A DNA stretch of 64,000 nucleotides from Pseudomonas jessenii (GTDB taxonomy: Bacteria; Pseudomonadota; Gammaproteobacteria; Pseudomonadales; Pseudomonadaceae). The notes under the pieces are model-generated. The model did not search any database and had not been told where the DNA came from. It worked only from the letters and a program-made list of their open reading frames with translations. The stretch is from contig NZ_NIWT01000001.1 in NCBI RefSeq assembly GCF_002236115.1, positions 372,001 through 436,000 of the forward strand. Direction: 5' to 3'. Shown piece by piece: positions 35,456-44,719 of the stretch; within the stretch, counting starts at the first letter, position 1, and the number at the start of each line of letters is the position of its first letter. Made by a program: the position numbers and the translations under genes.

Positions 35456-36439
35456 ATGTTCAAAGGCATTTTGATCGACAAAGACGACAGCGGTTACCGG
35501 GCCACACTGCAAGAGATCCAGGACGATCAGTTACCCGAGGGCGATGTCACGGTGCGTGTGGCCTACAGCACGCTGAACTTCAAGGATGGCCTGGCGATTA
35601 CCGGCAGCAGTCCGGTAGTGCGCAAATTCCCGATGGTGCCGGGGATCGACCTGGCCGGTGTCGTCGAAGTCAGCGGGCATCCGGACTACAAGGTCGGTGA
35701 CCAGGTCCTGCTCAATGGCTGGGGCGTGGGTGAAGGGCATTGGGGTGGATTGGCGCAGAAGGCTCGCCTGAACGGTGACTGGCTGATCCCGCTGCCCAAG
35801 GCGTTTACCGCGGCTCAGGCGATGGCCATCGGTACGGCGGGCTACACGGCCATGCTGTGCATCCTGGCACTGGAGCACAACGGCGTGACGCCCGGGCAGG
35901 GTGACATTCTGGTGACTGGCGCCAACGGTGGCGTCGGCAGTTTTGCCATCGCCTTGCTGAGCAGGCTCGGCTACCGGGTGGTCGCGTCCACCGGACGGAC
36001 CTCGGAGCACGACTACCTGAAGCAACTGGGCGCCAGCGAAATCATCGATCGCGCCACCTTGTCCGCGCCGGGCAAGCCGTTGGCCAAGGAGCGCTGGGCG
36101 GCCGTCATCGACTCGGTCGGCAGCCACACCCTGGCCAATGCGTGCGCCAGCACCCAGGCCAACGGCACCGTCGCGGCCTGCGGTCTGGCCCAGGGCATGG
36201 ACTTTCCCGCATCCGTTGCGCCGTTCATCTTGCGCGGCGTGACCCTGGCTGGCATCAACAGCGTGACCCAGCCCAAAGCCAAGCGCGTGGAAGCCTGGAA
36301 TCGCCTGGCCCGGGATCTGGACTTCAATCTGTTGCCGCTGATCAGTCACGAAATCGGCTTGAGCGAAGCCATCGAAGCCGCGCCACGCTTGCTTGCCGGG
36401 CAGTTGCGTGGGCGCGTGGTGGTGGATGTGAACCGCTGA
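35456..36439 (+). CDS. acuI: Acrylyl-CoA reductase (NADPH), AcuI/YhdH family
   Basis: The 327-residue MDR-superfamily enzyme has STLNFKDGLAITG, GIDLAGVV, GHWGGLAQKARL and the nucleotide-binding motif VTGANGGVGSFA, typical of AcuI/YhdH. AcuI reduces toxic acryloyl-CoA to propionyl-CoA with NADPH and so protects cells that meet acrylate. No zinc-binding residues of alcohol dehydrogenases are present, as expected. It converges on ada; the two stop codons are adjacent. The close nitronate monooxygenase-like neighbour is divergently oriented. Confidence 0.92.
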   Translation: MFKGILIDKDDSGYRATLQEIQDDQLPEGDVTVRVAYSTLNFKDGLAITGSSPVVRKFPMVPGIDLAGVVEVSGHPDYKVGDQVLLNGWGVGEGHWGGLAQKARLNGDWLIPLPKAFTAAQAMAIGTAGYTAMLCILALEHNGVTPGQGDILVTGANGGVGSFAIALLSRLGYRVVASTGRTSEHDYLKQLGASEIIDRATLSAPGKPLAKERWAAVIDSVGSHTLANACASTQANGTVAACGLAQGMDFPASVAPFILRGVTLAGINSVTQPKAKRVEAWNRLARDLDFNLLPLISHEIGLSEAIEAAPRLLAGQLRGRVVVDVNR

Positions 36440-37504
36440 TCACTGCGATTCGCGCTGCAGCAATTGACGTTTGCGCTCGACACCCCAGCGATAGCCCGAC
36501 AGATTTCCATCGCTGCGCACCACGCGATGGCAAGGGATCGCCACCGCCAGGCTGTTCGCGCCGCAGGCCTGGGCCACGGCGCGAACGGCTTTTGGTTGAC
36601 CGATGCGTTGGGCGACATCGGCGTAGCTGGCAGTGCTGCCCACGGGAATCTCTCGCAGCGCTTGCCAGACACGCTCCTGAAACGCCGTGCCGCGTACGTC
36701 CAGCGGCAAATCAAGGCCAATGGCCGGCGCCTCGATAAAACCGACGACCCGGGCAATCAATTGCTCGAACTCATGATCGGCACCGATCAGGTTGGCGCGG
36801 CGGAATTTGTCTTGCAGATCACAGACCAGTTGGTGCGGATCATCGCCCAGCAGGATCGCACAGACCCCACGCTCACTCTGCGCCACCAGAATCGCTCCCA
36901 GCGAACACTGGCCGACGGCAAAACGAATGTCGTTGTTTTGACCGGCCGCGCGGTAGTCTCCGGGTTTCATTCCCAGCAGTTGGTCTGCCGCTTCATAAAA
37001 CCGGCTGTTGGAGTTGAAGCCGGCGTCATACAGGGCATCGGTCACCGAGCCGCCGTCCGCCAGTCGCTCGCGTACCTTGCGTGAACGATGGGCATCGGCG
37101 TAGCCCTTGGGCGTCAGGCCGGTGACGGCTTTGAACACGCGATGGAAATGGAAGCTGCTCAGGCCCGCCGCCTCGGCCAATTCGCCCAGGGCGGGCAGCG
37201 TTTGCGCGCTTTCGATCTGGCGGCACGCGGCGGCCACGGTGGTGGCATGTTGCGCGGCGAGTTCGCTCTGATCCTTCGTCGCGCGTTTGCTCGGACGATA
37301 ACCCGCGGCCCGGGCCTGTTCGGCGCTATCGAAGAATTCGACATTGTGTGGTTTGGGCAAGCGCGCGAGGCTGCTGGGGTTGCAGTAGATGCCTGTGGTC
37401 TTCACGGCATAGACAAACTGCCCGTCAGCCTTGGGATCGCGCGCAACCACGGCGGCCCAGCGCGGATCGTTTTCAGTGGCGATTTTGGTCGATCGGGTTG
37501 TCAT
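36440..37504 (-). CDS. ada: Ada-like bifunctional regulator / O6-methylguanine-DNA methyltransferase with altered zinc site
   Basis: The 354-residue protein has the three Ada parts: an N-terminal Ada zinc-binding domain (about 10-80), an AraC helix-turn-helix domain (about 90-180) and a C-terminal methyltransferase with acceptor motif IPCHRVV. In E. coli Ada four Cys bind zinc (CRPSC and RPCKRC). Here the same places read CNPSS and RPSKRA, so only the acceptor-equivalent Cys41 remains. O6-methylguanine repair should be intact, but methylphosphotriester sensing through zinc is doubtful. It heads a leftward run after alkB and a 2OG oxygenase. The ATG at 37504 is chosen over one 18 codons upstream. 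Confidence 0.92.
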   Translation of the reverse strand: MTTRSTKIATENDPRWAAVVARDPKADGQFVYAVKTTGIYCNPSSLARLPKPHNVEFFDSAEQARAAGYRPSKRATKDQSELAAQHATTVAAACRQIESAQTLPALGELAEAAGLSSFHFHRVFKAVTGLTPKGYADAHRSRKVRERLADGGSVTDALYDAGFNSNSRFYEAADQLLGMKPGDYRAAGQNNDIRFAVGQCSLGAILVAQSERGVCAILLGDDPHQLVCDLQDKFRRANLIGADHEFEQLIARVVGFIEAPAIGLDLPLDVRGTAFQERVWQALREIPVGSTASYADVAQRIGQPKAVRAVAQACGANSLAVAIPCHRVVRSDGNLSGYRWGVERKRQLLQRESQ

Positions 37505-37591
37505 GGCGTCACGTCCATTGAGGGGTTGCCTGCACATTAACTGTGGGGCAGTTGCCACACACTCCGGCGCTTGCGGTCAAATTCGAAGGCT

Positions 37592-38257
37592 TTATCCGGC
37601 GGTACGGAAGGTGAAGTTGATGCGTTGCTCGCCCAGTTTCGGATGATGGCCGTCCTTGATCGGCAACACGCCGTGATAACGCAGGCGATCCACGCCACCC
37701 CAGACCACGATGTCGCCATGGAACAGGGGAACGCGCTGACTTTTGTCGCTGCGTGCAAAACCGCCGAACAGGAACATCGCCGGCAAACCCAGGGATACCG
37801 AAACGATGGGGGCGGCGTAGGAATGTTCGTCCTTATCCTGATGCAATGACATTTTTGCCCCGGGGATATAACGGTTGATCAGGCAGGAATCCGGCGCAAA
37901 ACCGGTGAACCCTGCTGCCTGTGCCGCTGCTTGTGCCAGTTGGAAAAACACCTCGGGCATCATTGGCCAGGGCTTTGCGGTGTCTGGATCGAGGCGGGTG
38001 TACCGATAACCGCTGCGGTCAGTGGTCCAGCCGAATTGGCCACAACTGCTCAGGGCGACCGACATGGTGAAACCGCCGGGTGTGACCATCTGCCGAAACG
38101 GCGCGGCCGCCAGCACTTCTTCCAGGGCAGGCAGCAAACGCTCCAGCCAGGGCAGGGCGAAGCCTCTGAGCACGTAGGACTGTTCGCCGATCTGCTCGCG
38201 CCTGGGCTGTTGCTCGGGTTCTGCATCGGCAAACAGATCGAAAGTCTGCGGATTCAT
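37592..38257 (-). CDS. alkB: AlkB-family alpha-ketoglutarate-dependent DNA repair dioxygenase
   Basis: The roughly 221-residue enzyme has the Fe(II) triad and 2OG motifs of AlkB: LHQDKDE (HxD), a later RYHGV His and RINFTFR for 2-oxoglutarate, plus NRYIPGAKMSLH. It removes 1-methyladenine and 3-methylcytosine from DNA by oxidative demethylation. The upstream 2OG oxygenase gene ends four to five bases before this ATG, so both are co-translated. ATGs five and eleven codons further upstream are possible starts; none has a clear ribosome binding site. It belongs to the alkylation-repair run with ada. Confidence 0.93.
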   Translation of the reverse strand: MNPQTFDLFADAEPEQQPRREQIGEQSYVLRGFALPWLERLLPALEEVLAAAPFRQMVTPGGFTMSVALSSCGQFGWTTDRSGYRYTRLDPDTAKPWPMMPEVFFQLAQAAAQAAGFTGFAPDSCLINRYIPGAKMSLHQDKDEHSYAAPIVSVSLGLPAMFLFGGFARSDKSQRVPLFHGDIVVWGGVDRLRYHGVLPIKDGHHPKLGEQRINFTFRTAG

Positions 38258-38261
38258 GGGT

Positions 38262-38966
38262 TCATGACGCATCGTGAAAGATGATTCCAAGGGTATGCCG
38301 TTTACCGCTGTGCAGGCGACTCACGCCGTGACGCAGGGTAACGCGGTAGTAACCGCGAGTGCCTTTGACTGGACGCTGGTTGACCGCAAAGATCAGCCCG
38401 TCACCTTTCTTCAGATCGATGACCATCGGGCGTGACTGCATTCGCGGGCGCTGTTCAGTCAGGACAAATTCGCCGCCGGTGAAGTCTTGATCCGGGTCTG
38501 ACAGCAGGATCGCCACTTGCAGCGGGAAAACGTGCTCACCGTACAGATCCTGATGCAAGCAGTTGTAGTCCTGCGGACCATATTGCAGCAACAAGGGGGT
38601 CGGACGGTTCTGACCAGCGGCATGGCAATGTTCGAGGAAGGCTGGAAGGGTTTCAGGAAAACGCTCCGGCAAGCCCATCTGTTCATGCCAGCGATTGGCG
38701 ATGGGCAACAGTCGTGGGTAGAGCGCGCTGCGCAAGCGGGCCACAAGTTCCGGCAAGGGGTAGTTGAAATACTTGTACTCGCCTCGGCCGAACCCGTGGC
38801 GAGCCATCACCACGTGGGAGCGAAACAGTTCGGTGCGAGGGTACCAGGCGCTGACCTGCCCGCAAGCCTTGTGACTCAGCAGTGACGGGATGACGGCGCA
38901 GCCGTCCTGATCAAGTTGCTGCTCCAGCCGGGGCCAGTCCAGTCTGTCCAGATATTGCTCGCTCAT
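38262..38966 (-). CDS. 2OG-Fe(II) oxygenase, predicted to act on nucleic acids
   Basis: The 234-residue protein has a double-stranded beta-helix pattern: LHQDLYGEHVFPLQVAILLSD (HxD), an EFVLTEQRPRMQSR block, and RHGVSRLHSGKRHTLGIIFHD with the distal His and 2OG Arg. It matches the small prokaryotic oxygenase family found next to ada and alkB, which has been predicted to repair damaged bases. Its stop nearly touches alkB, supporting a joint role in alkylation damage repair. The ATG at 38966 is preferred; the frame runs 19 codons upstream. The real substrate is not known. Confidence 0.85.
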   Translation of the reverse strand: MSEQYLDRLDWPRLEQQLDQDGCAVIPSLLSHKACGQVSAWYPRTELFRSHVVMARHGFGRGEYKYFNYPLPELVARLRSALYPRLLPIANRWHEQMGLPERFPETLPAFLEHCHAAGQNRPTPLLLQYGPQDYNCLHQDLYGEHVFPLQVAILLSDPDQDFTGGEFVLTEQRPRMQSRPMVIDLKKGDGLIFAVNQRPVKGTRGYYRVTLRHGVSRLHSGKRHTLGIIFHDAS

Positions 38967-39083
38967 TGCCGGGCCTCTTGTGATGGAGGTGGTCAGTCTG
39001 CAAGGCAAAAATAAAGCTGGCACTCCGCTGCTTGCGGTCGAACTGCGAGCGGGAGCCGACGTCCATTGTCGCTCCGGATCGTG

Positions 39084-39251
39084 TTACAACGCTTTGCTGA
39101 CGCTGATGTCGCTGATGACGTCGTCCTGTCCATGAATGGCATCCAGCGCCGCCTTGGCTTCTTCCTGGGTGCCGTTTTCAAGCTGGGCAAACTCGAAGCG
39201 GCGCTCACCGTTGAGTTTGTATTTGATGACGTACTTGGTCGTTTGGGCCAC
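39084..39251 (-). CDS. Small hypothetical protein (55 aa, GTG start)
   Basis: A GTG-started frame reads VAQTTKYVIKYKLNGERRFEF... and ends SDISVSKAL. It predicts a beta hairpin followed by a helix (EEAKAALDAIHG) and a last strand. Codon usage is clean with no internal stop, and the shape is that of a compact alpha/beta protein. Only a weak AGGCAG lies upstream of the GTG. No function is recognised. It follows the DUF1883 gene on the same strand by 37 bp and may share its transcript. Confidence 0.65.
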   Translation of the reverse strand: MAQTTKYVIKYKLNGERRFEFAQLENGTQEEAKAALDAIHGQDDVISDISVSKAL

Positions 39252-39288
39252 GGTTGTATCTGCCTGTCTTGTGTTTCGGGTTCGCTGA

Positions 39289-39591
39289 TCAGCTCAGTTT
39301 CGTGCTGGAGCGGCGAATGATTTTGATCGAGTGCGTCAGGGTGGGTTTGCGCGTCACGCTGATAGCGCGGCGGTTGACGGTGTCGATCGTGATGTTCCAG
39401 AAACCGGTGCTAGGGGCTGTGATGCGGGCCGGAAACGTGTCGAATGCACCGCCGTGATAGGTGTGACGACCGCCATTCTTGAAGCTGCGGAAGTTGGCGT
39501 CGTTCATCAAGCGGATGTTGCACATTTGGGAGCATTGAATGACGACGATGTCGTCTTCATTGAGGTGCTCGCGCTGATGGATAAATTTCAT
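39289..39591 (-). CDS. DUF1883-domain protein
   Basis: The 100-residue protein (MKFIHQREHLNEDDIVVIQC...) matches the DUF1883 family along its length. Typical segments are CNIRLMNDANFRSFKNG, GFWNITIDTVNRRAISVTRKPT and a basic C-terminus. Its function is unknown; in other bacteria the domain can be fused to TIR domains, but here it stands alone. A GAGGCGCC stretch precedes the ATG. Likely a two-gene unit with the 55-residue protein downstream. Confidence 0.8.
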   Translation of the reverse strand: MKFIHQREHLNEDDIVVIQCSQMCNIRLMNDANFRSFKNGGRHTYHGGAFDTFPARITAPSTGFWNITIDTVNRRAISVTRKPTLTHSIKIIRRSSTKLS

Positions 39592-39792
39592 GAGGCGCCT
39601 CCAGAAGGGCTTTTTCTACAAAATCAAAACGATAGCATGGGCGATTGGCGCAGTTTATCAGCCCGAAGGCCTTATTATCCGGCCGCTTCTACAATTAAAA
39701 ACGCTTATTTCACATTTGATGAGCGATAAAGCAGTTTGTCTCGGAGAAAAATCGCAGTTGCGCTGTCCGAGGGTCTTTAACGGAGGTTTGGT

Positions 39793-40149
39793 ATGAAGTG
39801 GGGTTTGTGGTTGTTGCCGATGGCATTGACGATCAGTGGTTGCGCGAACGTCTCGGACATCAACGAGTCCTTGCCGACGATGAACGTGATTTCTGGCAAG
39901 AAGCCCCATGAATACGCGCAATGCCTGAGCGAAAAACTGGCCGATAGCCGAGGCGCCTTGCAGATCCAGTCGCACAAGGATGGCTTGCGCGTGATCGTGC
40001 CGCTCAAATTTTCCGTGGGGCCGTCTGCCGTGTTTGACATCGAAGAACGCTCCGGCGGCAGCAGCATCAAGCTGCACGAGAGCATGTCCAATGTCCCGGT
40101 GCGGCCAAAGGATGTGCAGAAGGCTGCCAACGAGTGCATTTCCGGCTGA
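39793..40149 (+). CDS. Small lipoprotein (118 aa)
   Basis: The signal MKWGLWLLPMALTISGC has a lipobox (ISGC, Cys17), so the protein should be lipid-anchored in the envelope. The mature part has PHEYAQCLSEKLAD and a C-terminal NECISG, with two Cys that could form a disulfide. It is unrelated to any family I can name. GGAGG lies eight bases upstream of the ATG. The 200 bp before it are rather AT-rich and probably contain its promoter. Confidence 0.8.
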   Translation: MKWGLWLLPMALTISGCANVSDINESLPTMNVISGKKPHEYAQCLSEKLADSRGALQIQSHKDGLRVIVPLKFSVGPSAVFDIEERSGGSSIKLHESMSNVPVRPKDVQKAANECISG

Positions 40150-40221
40150 TAGACTATCGACCATCAGCACCGATGCCGCCAAAGCCCTGCTTTGGCGGCA
40201 TCGTTATTTCTGGAGTCGAAC

Positions 40222-40452
40222 ATGAAGCGAGAGCAGGTCCGGGAGCGGCATGCAGAGGGTTTAATCTCTGCCACCCATGTGATTCAGAATCCGGCGGAGC
40301 TGGGGGAATGGATCGTGTTTTTCAAGAAAAGCGCCGGGCGCAGCTATTTCCTGGTGGATGACAATGATGAAGTCGAGTCCTTCAGCCGCCTTGATGATCT
40401 GATCGATACCGTGCGCGGGCTTGGAATCAAATTCGCCGAAATCCATATGTAG
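40222..40452 (+). CDS. Small hypothetical protein (76 aa)
   Basis: The 76-residue protein (MKREQVRERHAEGLISATHV...) has a beta segment WIVFFKKSAGRSYFLVDDNDEVESF and a last helix SRLDDLIDTVRGLGIKFAEIH. This is a KOW- or plasmid-type small alpha/beta shape also seen in replication/partition-associated small proteins. GGAG lies six to seven bases before the ATG at 40222, which is therefore preferred over an in-frame ATG ten codons upstream. Function is not recognised. It converges with the 93-residue lipoprotein gene. Confidence 0.7.
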   Translation: MKREQVRERHAEGLISATHVIQNPAELGEWIVFFKKSAGRSYFLVDDNDEVESFSRLDDLIDTVRGLGIKFAEIHM

Positions 40453-40463
40453 GGCGTGGCGCG

Positions 40464-40745
40464 TTACCTGCAGATCACCACGACGTTGCGGCTCTTGTAG
40501 TTACCGACATCGGCGCCGAGGGTCTTTTCGCTCTCCTTGAGCGAGGGGGTGCCATCGGTTCCGACAATCTTGTAGCCGGTGCCCGCGCAGGACGCATCGG
40601 CCTTTTCGTAGCACGCCGCCCAAGAGTTGGCTTCCCCGGAGCAGTCAATCGATAGGCCTTGCTCTCCGTTAGCCAGGTAGGTTTGTTCCGACGTTGCGCA
40701 GCCGCTCAGGGCCAATACCGTCAGCAAAGGCAAAACTTTATTCAT
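40464..40745 (-). CDS. Small lipoprotein (93 aa)
   Basis: The N-terminus MNKVLPLLTVLALSGC is a lipoprotein signal with Cys16 in the lipobox. The mature chain has four further Cys (IDCSG, AACYEK, ASCAG, VVVIC) that could form two disulfides, as expected for a periplasmic protein. It ends NYKSRNVVVICR, a form common among small Pseudomonas lipoproteins of unknown role. It lies 11 bp from the convergent gene at 40222. Confidence 0.78.
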   Translation of the reverse strand: MNKVLPLLTVLALSGCATSEQTYLANGEQGLSIDCSGEANSWAACYEKADASCAGTGYKIVGTDGTPSLKESEKTLGADVGNYKSRNVVVICR

Positions 40746-40840
40746 GGCTTGATCATCGTCAGGGGGGGTGGGCTAAGGCTGAGACAGCGCCGGATTCAAA
40801 AGGTTATAGCCAAAGGCCACTTCTTTTTCGGTATTCATAA

Positions 40841-40868
40841 AAAAGCCCTGCGCCATGGCAGGGCTTTT
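40841..40868. terminator. Bidirectional intrinsic terminator
   Basis: AAAAGCCCTG (40841-40850) pairs with CAGGGCTTTT (40859-40868), flanked by A/T runs on both sides. It lies after the stop of the leftward 62-residue gene and upstream of the leftward lipoprotein gene. Confidence 0.85.
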
Positions 40869-40883
40869 TGCATCGGGCGTCGA

Positions 40884-41072
40884 TCAGCTCTTGTCTTTGC
40901 CGCGTCGCTTGGGTTCCGGGTGCTCAAGTTCCAGCACCGAGGCCACTTCGATTGCCAGGGCTTCGGAAGGGAAAGGCCCGGCGATATTTTCACCGGCGAC
41001 ACTGGCCACCCACCATTGGCCGTCTTTCTCCTGATTGATCAGGAATCCGTTGACGCTTTTTACTGCCGACAT
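40884..41072 (-). CDS. Small hypothetical protein (62 aa)
   Basis: The 62-residue protein (MSAVKSVNGFLINQEKDGQWWV...) has two beta segments (GFLINQEKDGQWWVASV and ENIAGPF), a helix (PSEALAIEVASVLEL) and a basic tail (PKRRGKDKS). This order resembles small conserved Pseudomonas proteins, but no function is recognised. The gene is followed 15 bp later by a strong terminator, so it is a single-gene unit. It diverges from galU. Confidence 0.68.
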   Translation of the reverse strand: MSAVKSVNGFLINQEKDGQWWVASVAGENIAGPFPSEALAIEVASVLELEHPEPKRRGKDKS

Positions 41073-41360
41073 CTACTTGCCTCGTTGTCTGGTTCAATCG
41101 CGCCATGATACCGCCAAACACACTCAAGGGGTGCCGATGGGCGTATGGTGATGGGTTCCGGGCGGTAGAAACCGTGCATTTGCGCAAGTCTCTGCTATGC
41201 ATAAGAGGCTGCGCAGCGACCTGCGCACTCCCGCAGGGAACTATCGGCAAGAATATTTCTCTATGTTGGCATCGGTTAGCCAGCGCGGGGCATTGTAAGG
41301 TGCACGCCGCCTGATTAGACTGCGCCGAAACTCGTACACACAGCCCTTTCAAGGACTTAT

Positions 41361-42200
41361 ATGATCAAGAAATGCTTGTTCCCAGCAGCCGGTTACGGTA
41401 CTCGCTTCCTGCCAGCGACTAAAGCCATGCCCAAAGAAATGCTGCCGGTGGTGAACAAGCCACTGATCCAGTACGGCGTCGAAGAAGCACTGGATGCCGG
41501 CTTGACCGAAATCTCCATCGTCACCGGTCGCGGCAAGCGCGCCCTGGAAGACCACTTCGACATCAGCTACGAGCTGGAAAACCAGATCAAGGGCACCGAC
41601 AAGGAGAAATACCTGGTCGGCATCCGCAAGTTGCTCGACGAGTGCTCGTTCTCCTACACCCGCCAGACCGAAATGAAAGGCCTGGGCCACGCGATCCTCA
41701 CCGGCCGTCCACTGATCGGTGACGAACCGTTCGCCGTGGTACTGGCGGACGACCTGTGCGTCAACCTCGAAGGCGACGGCGTTCTGACCCAGATGGTCAA
41801 GCTGTACAAGCAGTTCCGCTGCTCGATCGTGGCCATCCAGGAAGTCGATCCGTCCGAGACCAACAAGTACGGCGTAATCGCCGGCGAGATGATCCGCGAC
41901 GACATCTACCGCGTACACAGCATGGTTGAAAAACCAAAGCCGGAAGACGCACCGTCGAACCTGGCCATCATCGGCCGCTACATCCTGACCCCGGACATCT
42001 TCGACCTGATCGAACAGACCGAGCCAGGCAAGGGCGGCGAAATCCAGATCACCGACGCCCTGATGAAGCAGGCCCAGAACGGCTGCGTGATGGCCTACAA
42101 GTTCAAGGGCAAGCGTTTCGACTGCGGCGGCGCCGAAGGCTACATCGACGCGACCAACTTCTGCTTCGAGAACTTCTACAAGACGGGCAAGGCGTACTGA
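41361..42200 (+). CDS. galU: UTP-glucose-1-phosphate uridylyltransferase GalU
   Basis: The 279-residue enzyme has the nucleotide-binding start [24 protein letters not shown] and [13 protein letters not shown], with later [11 protein letters not shown] and [11 protein letters not shown]. All are signatures of bacterial GalU. It makes UDP-glucose for LPS, exopolysaccharide and related glycans. AAGGAC precedes the ATG by six bases and a clear terminator follows, so it is monocistronic. The 288-bp upstream gap has no gene and should hold its promoter. Confidence 0.97.
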   Translation: MIKKCLFPAAGYGTRFLPATKAMPKEMLPVVNKPLIQYGVEEALDAGLTEISIVTGRGKRALEDHFDISYELENQIKGTDKEKYLVGIRKLLDECSFSYTRQTEMKGLGHAILTGRPLIGDEPFAVVLADDLCVNLEGDGVLTQMVKLYKQFRCSIVAIQEVDPSETNKYGVIAGEMIRDDIYRVHSMVEKPKPEDAPSNLAIIGRYILTPDIFDLIEQTEPGKGGEIQITDALMKQAQNGCVMAYKFKGKRFDCGGAEGYIDATNFCFENFYKTGKAY

Positions 42201-42224
42201 TCGCTTTCGACCTGACTGTATTGA

Positions 42225-42248
42225 AAAGCCACCTTCGGGTGGCTTTTT
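42225..42248 (+). terminator. Intrinsic terminator after galU
   Basis: AAAGCCACC and GGTGGCTTT form a nine-pair stem with a stable TTCG loop, followed by T residues, 24 bp after the galU stop. Confidence 0.9.
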
Positions 42249-42330
42249 CATTTTCAGGCCCCATATCGACTGCAGCGCTTGCCCAACAAATGTCTGCGGG
42301 TATGCTGGTCACCTGCCGAGGAGATTGAAA

Positions 42331-43689
42331 ATGGCCTACGATTTTGACCTTTATGTGATTGGCGCCGGTTCCGGCGGTGTGCGGGCTGCGCGGTTTGCCG
42401 CCGGGTTCGGTGCGAAAGTGGCCGTGGCCGAAAGCCGCTATCTGGGCGGGACCTGTGTGAACGTCGGCTGTGTGCCGAAAAAATTGCTGGTCTACGGTGC
42501 GCACTTCGCCGAAGACTTCGAGCAGGCTTCCGGTTTTGGCTGGGGCCTGGATGAGGCGCAGTTCGACTGGCCGACGTTGATCGCCAACAAGGACCGCGAG
42601 ATCAATCGCCTCAATGGCATTTATCGCAACCTGCTGGTCAACAGCGGCGTGACCTTGCATGAGGGCCACGCGAAGATCGTCGACCCGCATCAGGTCGAGA
42701 TCAATGGCGAGCGTTTTACCGCCAGGAACATCCTGATCGCCACCGGCGGCTGGCCGCAGATTCCGGAGATTCCGGGGCATGAGCATGCCATCAGTTCCAA
42801 CCAGGCGTTCTTCCTCAAAGAGCTGCCCAAGCGGGTGCTGGTGGTGGGCGGTGGCTACATTGCGGTCGAGTTCGCCGGGATCTTCCACGGCTTGGGTGCC
42901 AAGACCACGCTGCTGTATCGCGGCGAACTGTTCCTGCGTGGCTTCGATGGTTCCGTGCGCAAGCATTTGCAGGAAGAGTTGACCAAGCGCGGCATGGACC
43001 TGCAGTTCAACGCGGACATCGAGCGCATCGACAAGCTGGCCGATGGCAGCCTGAAAGTCACGCTCAAGGATGGTCGCCAGCTGGAAGCCGATTGCGTGTT
43101 CTACGCCACGGGTCGTCGTCCGATGCTGGACAATCTGGGGCTGGAAAACACCGGGGTCAAACTCGACAGGAAAGGCTTTGTCGAGGTCGATGAGCTGTAT
43201 CAAACCGCCGAGCCGTCGATCCTGGCGCTGGGCGATGTGATCGGCCGTGTTCAGCTGACGCCGGTGGCCCTGGCTGAAGGCATGGCGGTGGCGCGACGCC
43301 TGTTCAAGCCAGAGCAGTATCGTCCGGTGGATTACAAGATGATCCCGACGGCGGTGTTCAGCCTGCCGAACATCGGCACTGTCGGTTTGACCGAGGAAGA
43401 GGCTCGCGAAGCCGGTCACGAGGTGCAGATCTTCGAAAGCCGCTTCCGGCCGATGAAGCTGACCCTGACCGAATGCCAGGAGCGCACGCTGATGAAACTG
43501 GTGGTGGACGCCAACACCGACAAGGTCCTGGGTTGCCACATGGTCGGCCCAGAAGCCGGTGAAATCGTCCAGGGCCTGGCGATTGCCTTGAAGGCCGGCG
43601 CCACCAAGCGCGACTTCGACGAAACCATCGGGGTGCACCCGACGGCCGCCGAAGAGTTCGTCACCATGCGTACGCCGGTCGCCGGTTAA
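42331..43689 (+). CDS. gor: Glutathione-disulfide reductase
   Basis: The 452-residue flavoenzyme has the FAD motif [14 protein letters not shown] and the redox-active disulfide [13 protein letters not shown]. It has an NADPH site ([13 protein letters not shown]) and the C-terminal HPTAAEE with the active-site His-Glu pair. It reduces oxidised glutathione with NADPH in the cytosol. GAGGAG seven bases before the ATG at 42331 supports this start rather than a TTG two codons earlier. Its stop overlaps that of the convergent kfrA-like gene by a few bases. Confidence 0.95.
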   Translation: MAYDFDLYVIGAGSGGVRAARFAAGFGAKVAVAESRYLGGTCVNVGCVPKKLLVYGAHFAEDFEQASGFGWGLDEAQFDWPTLIANKDREINRLNGIYRNLLVNSGVTLHEGHAKIVDPHQVEINGERFTARNILIATGGWPQIPEIPGHEHAISSNQAFFLKELPKRVLVVGGGYIAVEFAGIFHGLGAKTTLLYRGELFLRGFDGSVRKHLQEELTKRGMDLQFNADIERIDKLADGSLKVTLKDGRQLEADCVFYATGRRPMLDNLGLENTGVKLDRKGFVEVDELYQTAEPSILALGDVIGRVQLTPVALAEGMAVARRLFKPEQYRPVDYKMIPTAVFSLPNIGTVGLTEEEAREAGHEVQIFESRFRPMKLTLTECQERTLMKLVVDANTDKVLGCHMVGPEAGEIVQGLAIALKAGATKRDFDETIGVHPTAAEEFVTMRTPVAG

Positions 43690-44696
43690 GCGTCCTTCGC
43701 TGCGTCTGCCGCTGCCGCAAGGGTCGCGGCCAGACGTACGCGTTCTTCCAGATCCGTCCGGGTCTTGGCCAGATCCATTTCCAGTGACCTGTTGAGCTGC
43801 GACTGCTCATCGACGTTCTGCTTGAGTGCCTGGCTTTCCAGCAGGGCGACGCGCAGGCGTTCCTGGAGGAGGGTGCGCTCACCGTCGACGCGGGTGGCCT
43901 GTTCCAGCAACTGATCCTGACGGGTATTGCTTTGCTTGAGCTGTTCTTGCAGCAGGCTCAGTTCGCGCAGCGTGCCGCGGTTTTCAGTCAGCAAGCGTTC
44001 GTTGTCGCGGTGCAACTGGGTGATTTCATCCTGGCGTACCAGTGCGCTTTGTTGCGCCTGACGCAGTTCCATCTGTATCTGTTGCACCTGGCCTTCGTGG
44101 CGACTCATTTCCTGTTCGCGCTGTTCCTTGACCGCATTGCGGTAGTGCTCCAGTGCGTCGCGAGTGTGCAGGTGCTTTTCTTCAAGGGAGCGGATCTGCT
44201 CGTCCTTGTCTTTCAAGCGCAATTCGAAATCGGCTAGCGCCTGATTCAACCCGGCGTTGCGGGTTTGCTCCGTTTGCAGCATGGCTCGAGTTTCTTGCAG
44301 GGCCTCGGATTCCTGAGTCAGTGCCAGGCTTTGAAACTCGTATTGCTGGTGCAGTTCGCTGTTGTCCTCTTGCGCTTCGCCGAGCTGGTTTTCCAGCGCC
44401 TTGCGTTGTTCTTCGTACTGCGCGCGCGCCTGGTCGATGGGCTCTTGCGCCTGCTCCTTGAGTCTTTGCGCGAGCCGCGCCACCAGCGCCATCAGTTCGT
44501 CGTCGATCGGTTCTGTCGGCGCCTCGACAGGTTCGACCCGGTCATCGAGCTCCTTGAGGTAGCGATGAATCGTGGTTTTCGAGCCGGTATTGCCCATCTC
44601 GATCCGTACGGCATCGATGCTGGGGTTTTCGCCGCGGGCGAGGATCGCCAACCGAGCGGCTTGAACCACCGCTTTATTTACACCGCCGCGTGCCAT
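43686..44696 (-). CDS. KfrA-like DNA-binding coiled-coil protein
   Basis: The 336-residue protein starts [50 protein letters not shown], cut here by family name as the KfrA N-terminal helix-turn-helix domain. About 200 residues of Glu/Gln/Leu-rich heptad-like coiled coil follow. KfrA proteins are known from broad-host-range plasmids, where they bind their own promoter and aid segregation. The ATG at 44696 has GGGAG before it; the frame extends 19 codons upstream without support. A palindrome GTGGTA-TG-TACCAC lies 24 bp upstream and suits autorepression. Its chromosomal role is unknown. Confidence 0.85.
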   Translation of the reverse strand: MARGGVNKAVVQAARLAILARGENPSIDAVRIEMGNTGSKTTIHRYLKELDDRVEPVEAPTEPIDDELMALVARLAQRLKEQAQEPIDQARAQYEEQRKALENQLGEAQEDNSELHQQYEFQSLALTQESEALQETRAMLQTEQTRNAGLNQALADFELRLKDKDEQIRSLEEKHLHTRDALEHYRNAVKEQREQEMSRHEGQVQQIQMELRQAQQSALVRQDEITQLHRDNERLLTENRGTLRELSLLQEQLKQSNTRQDQLLEQATRVDGERTLLQERLRVALLESQALKQNVDEQSQLNRSLEMDLAKTRTDLEERVRLAATLAAAADAAKDA

Positions 44697-44719
44697 GAGA
44701 TCTCCCGGGTTTTGATGAT

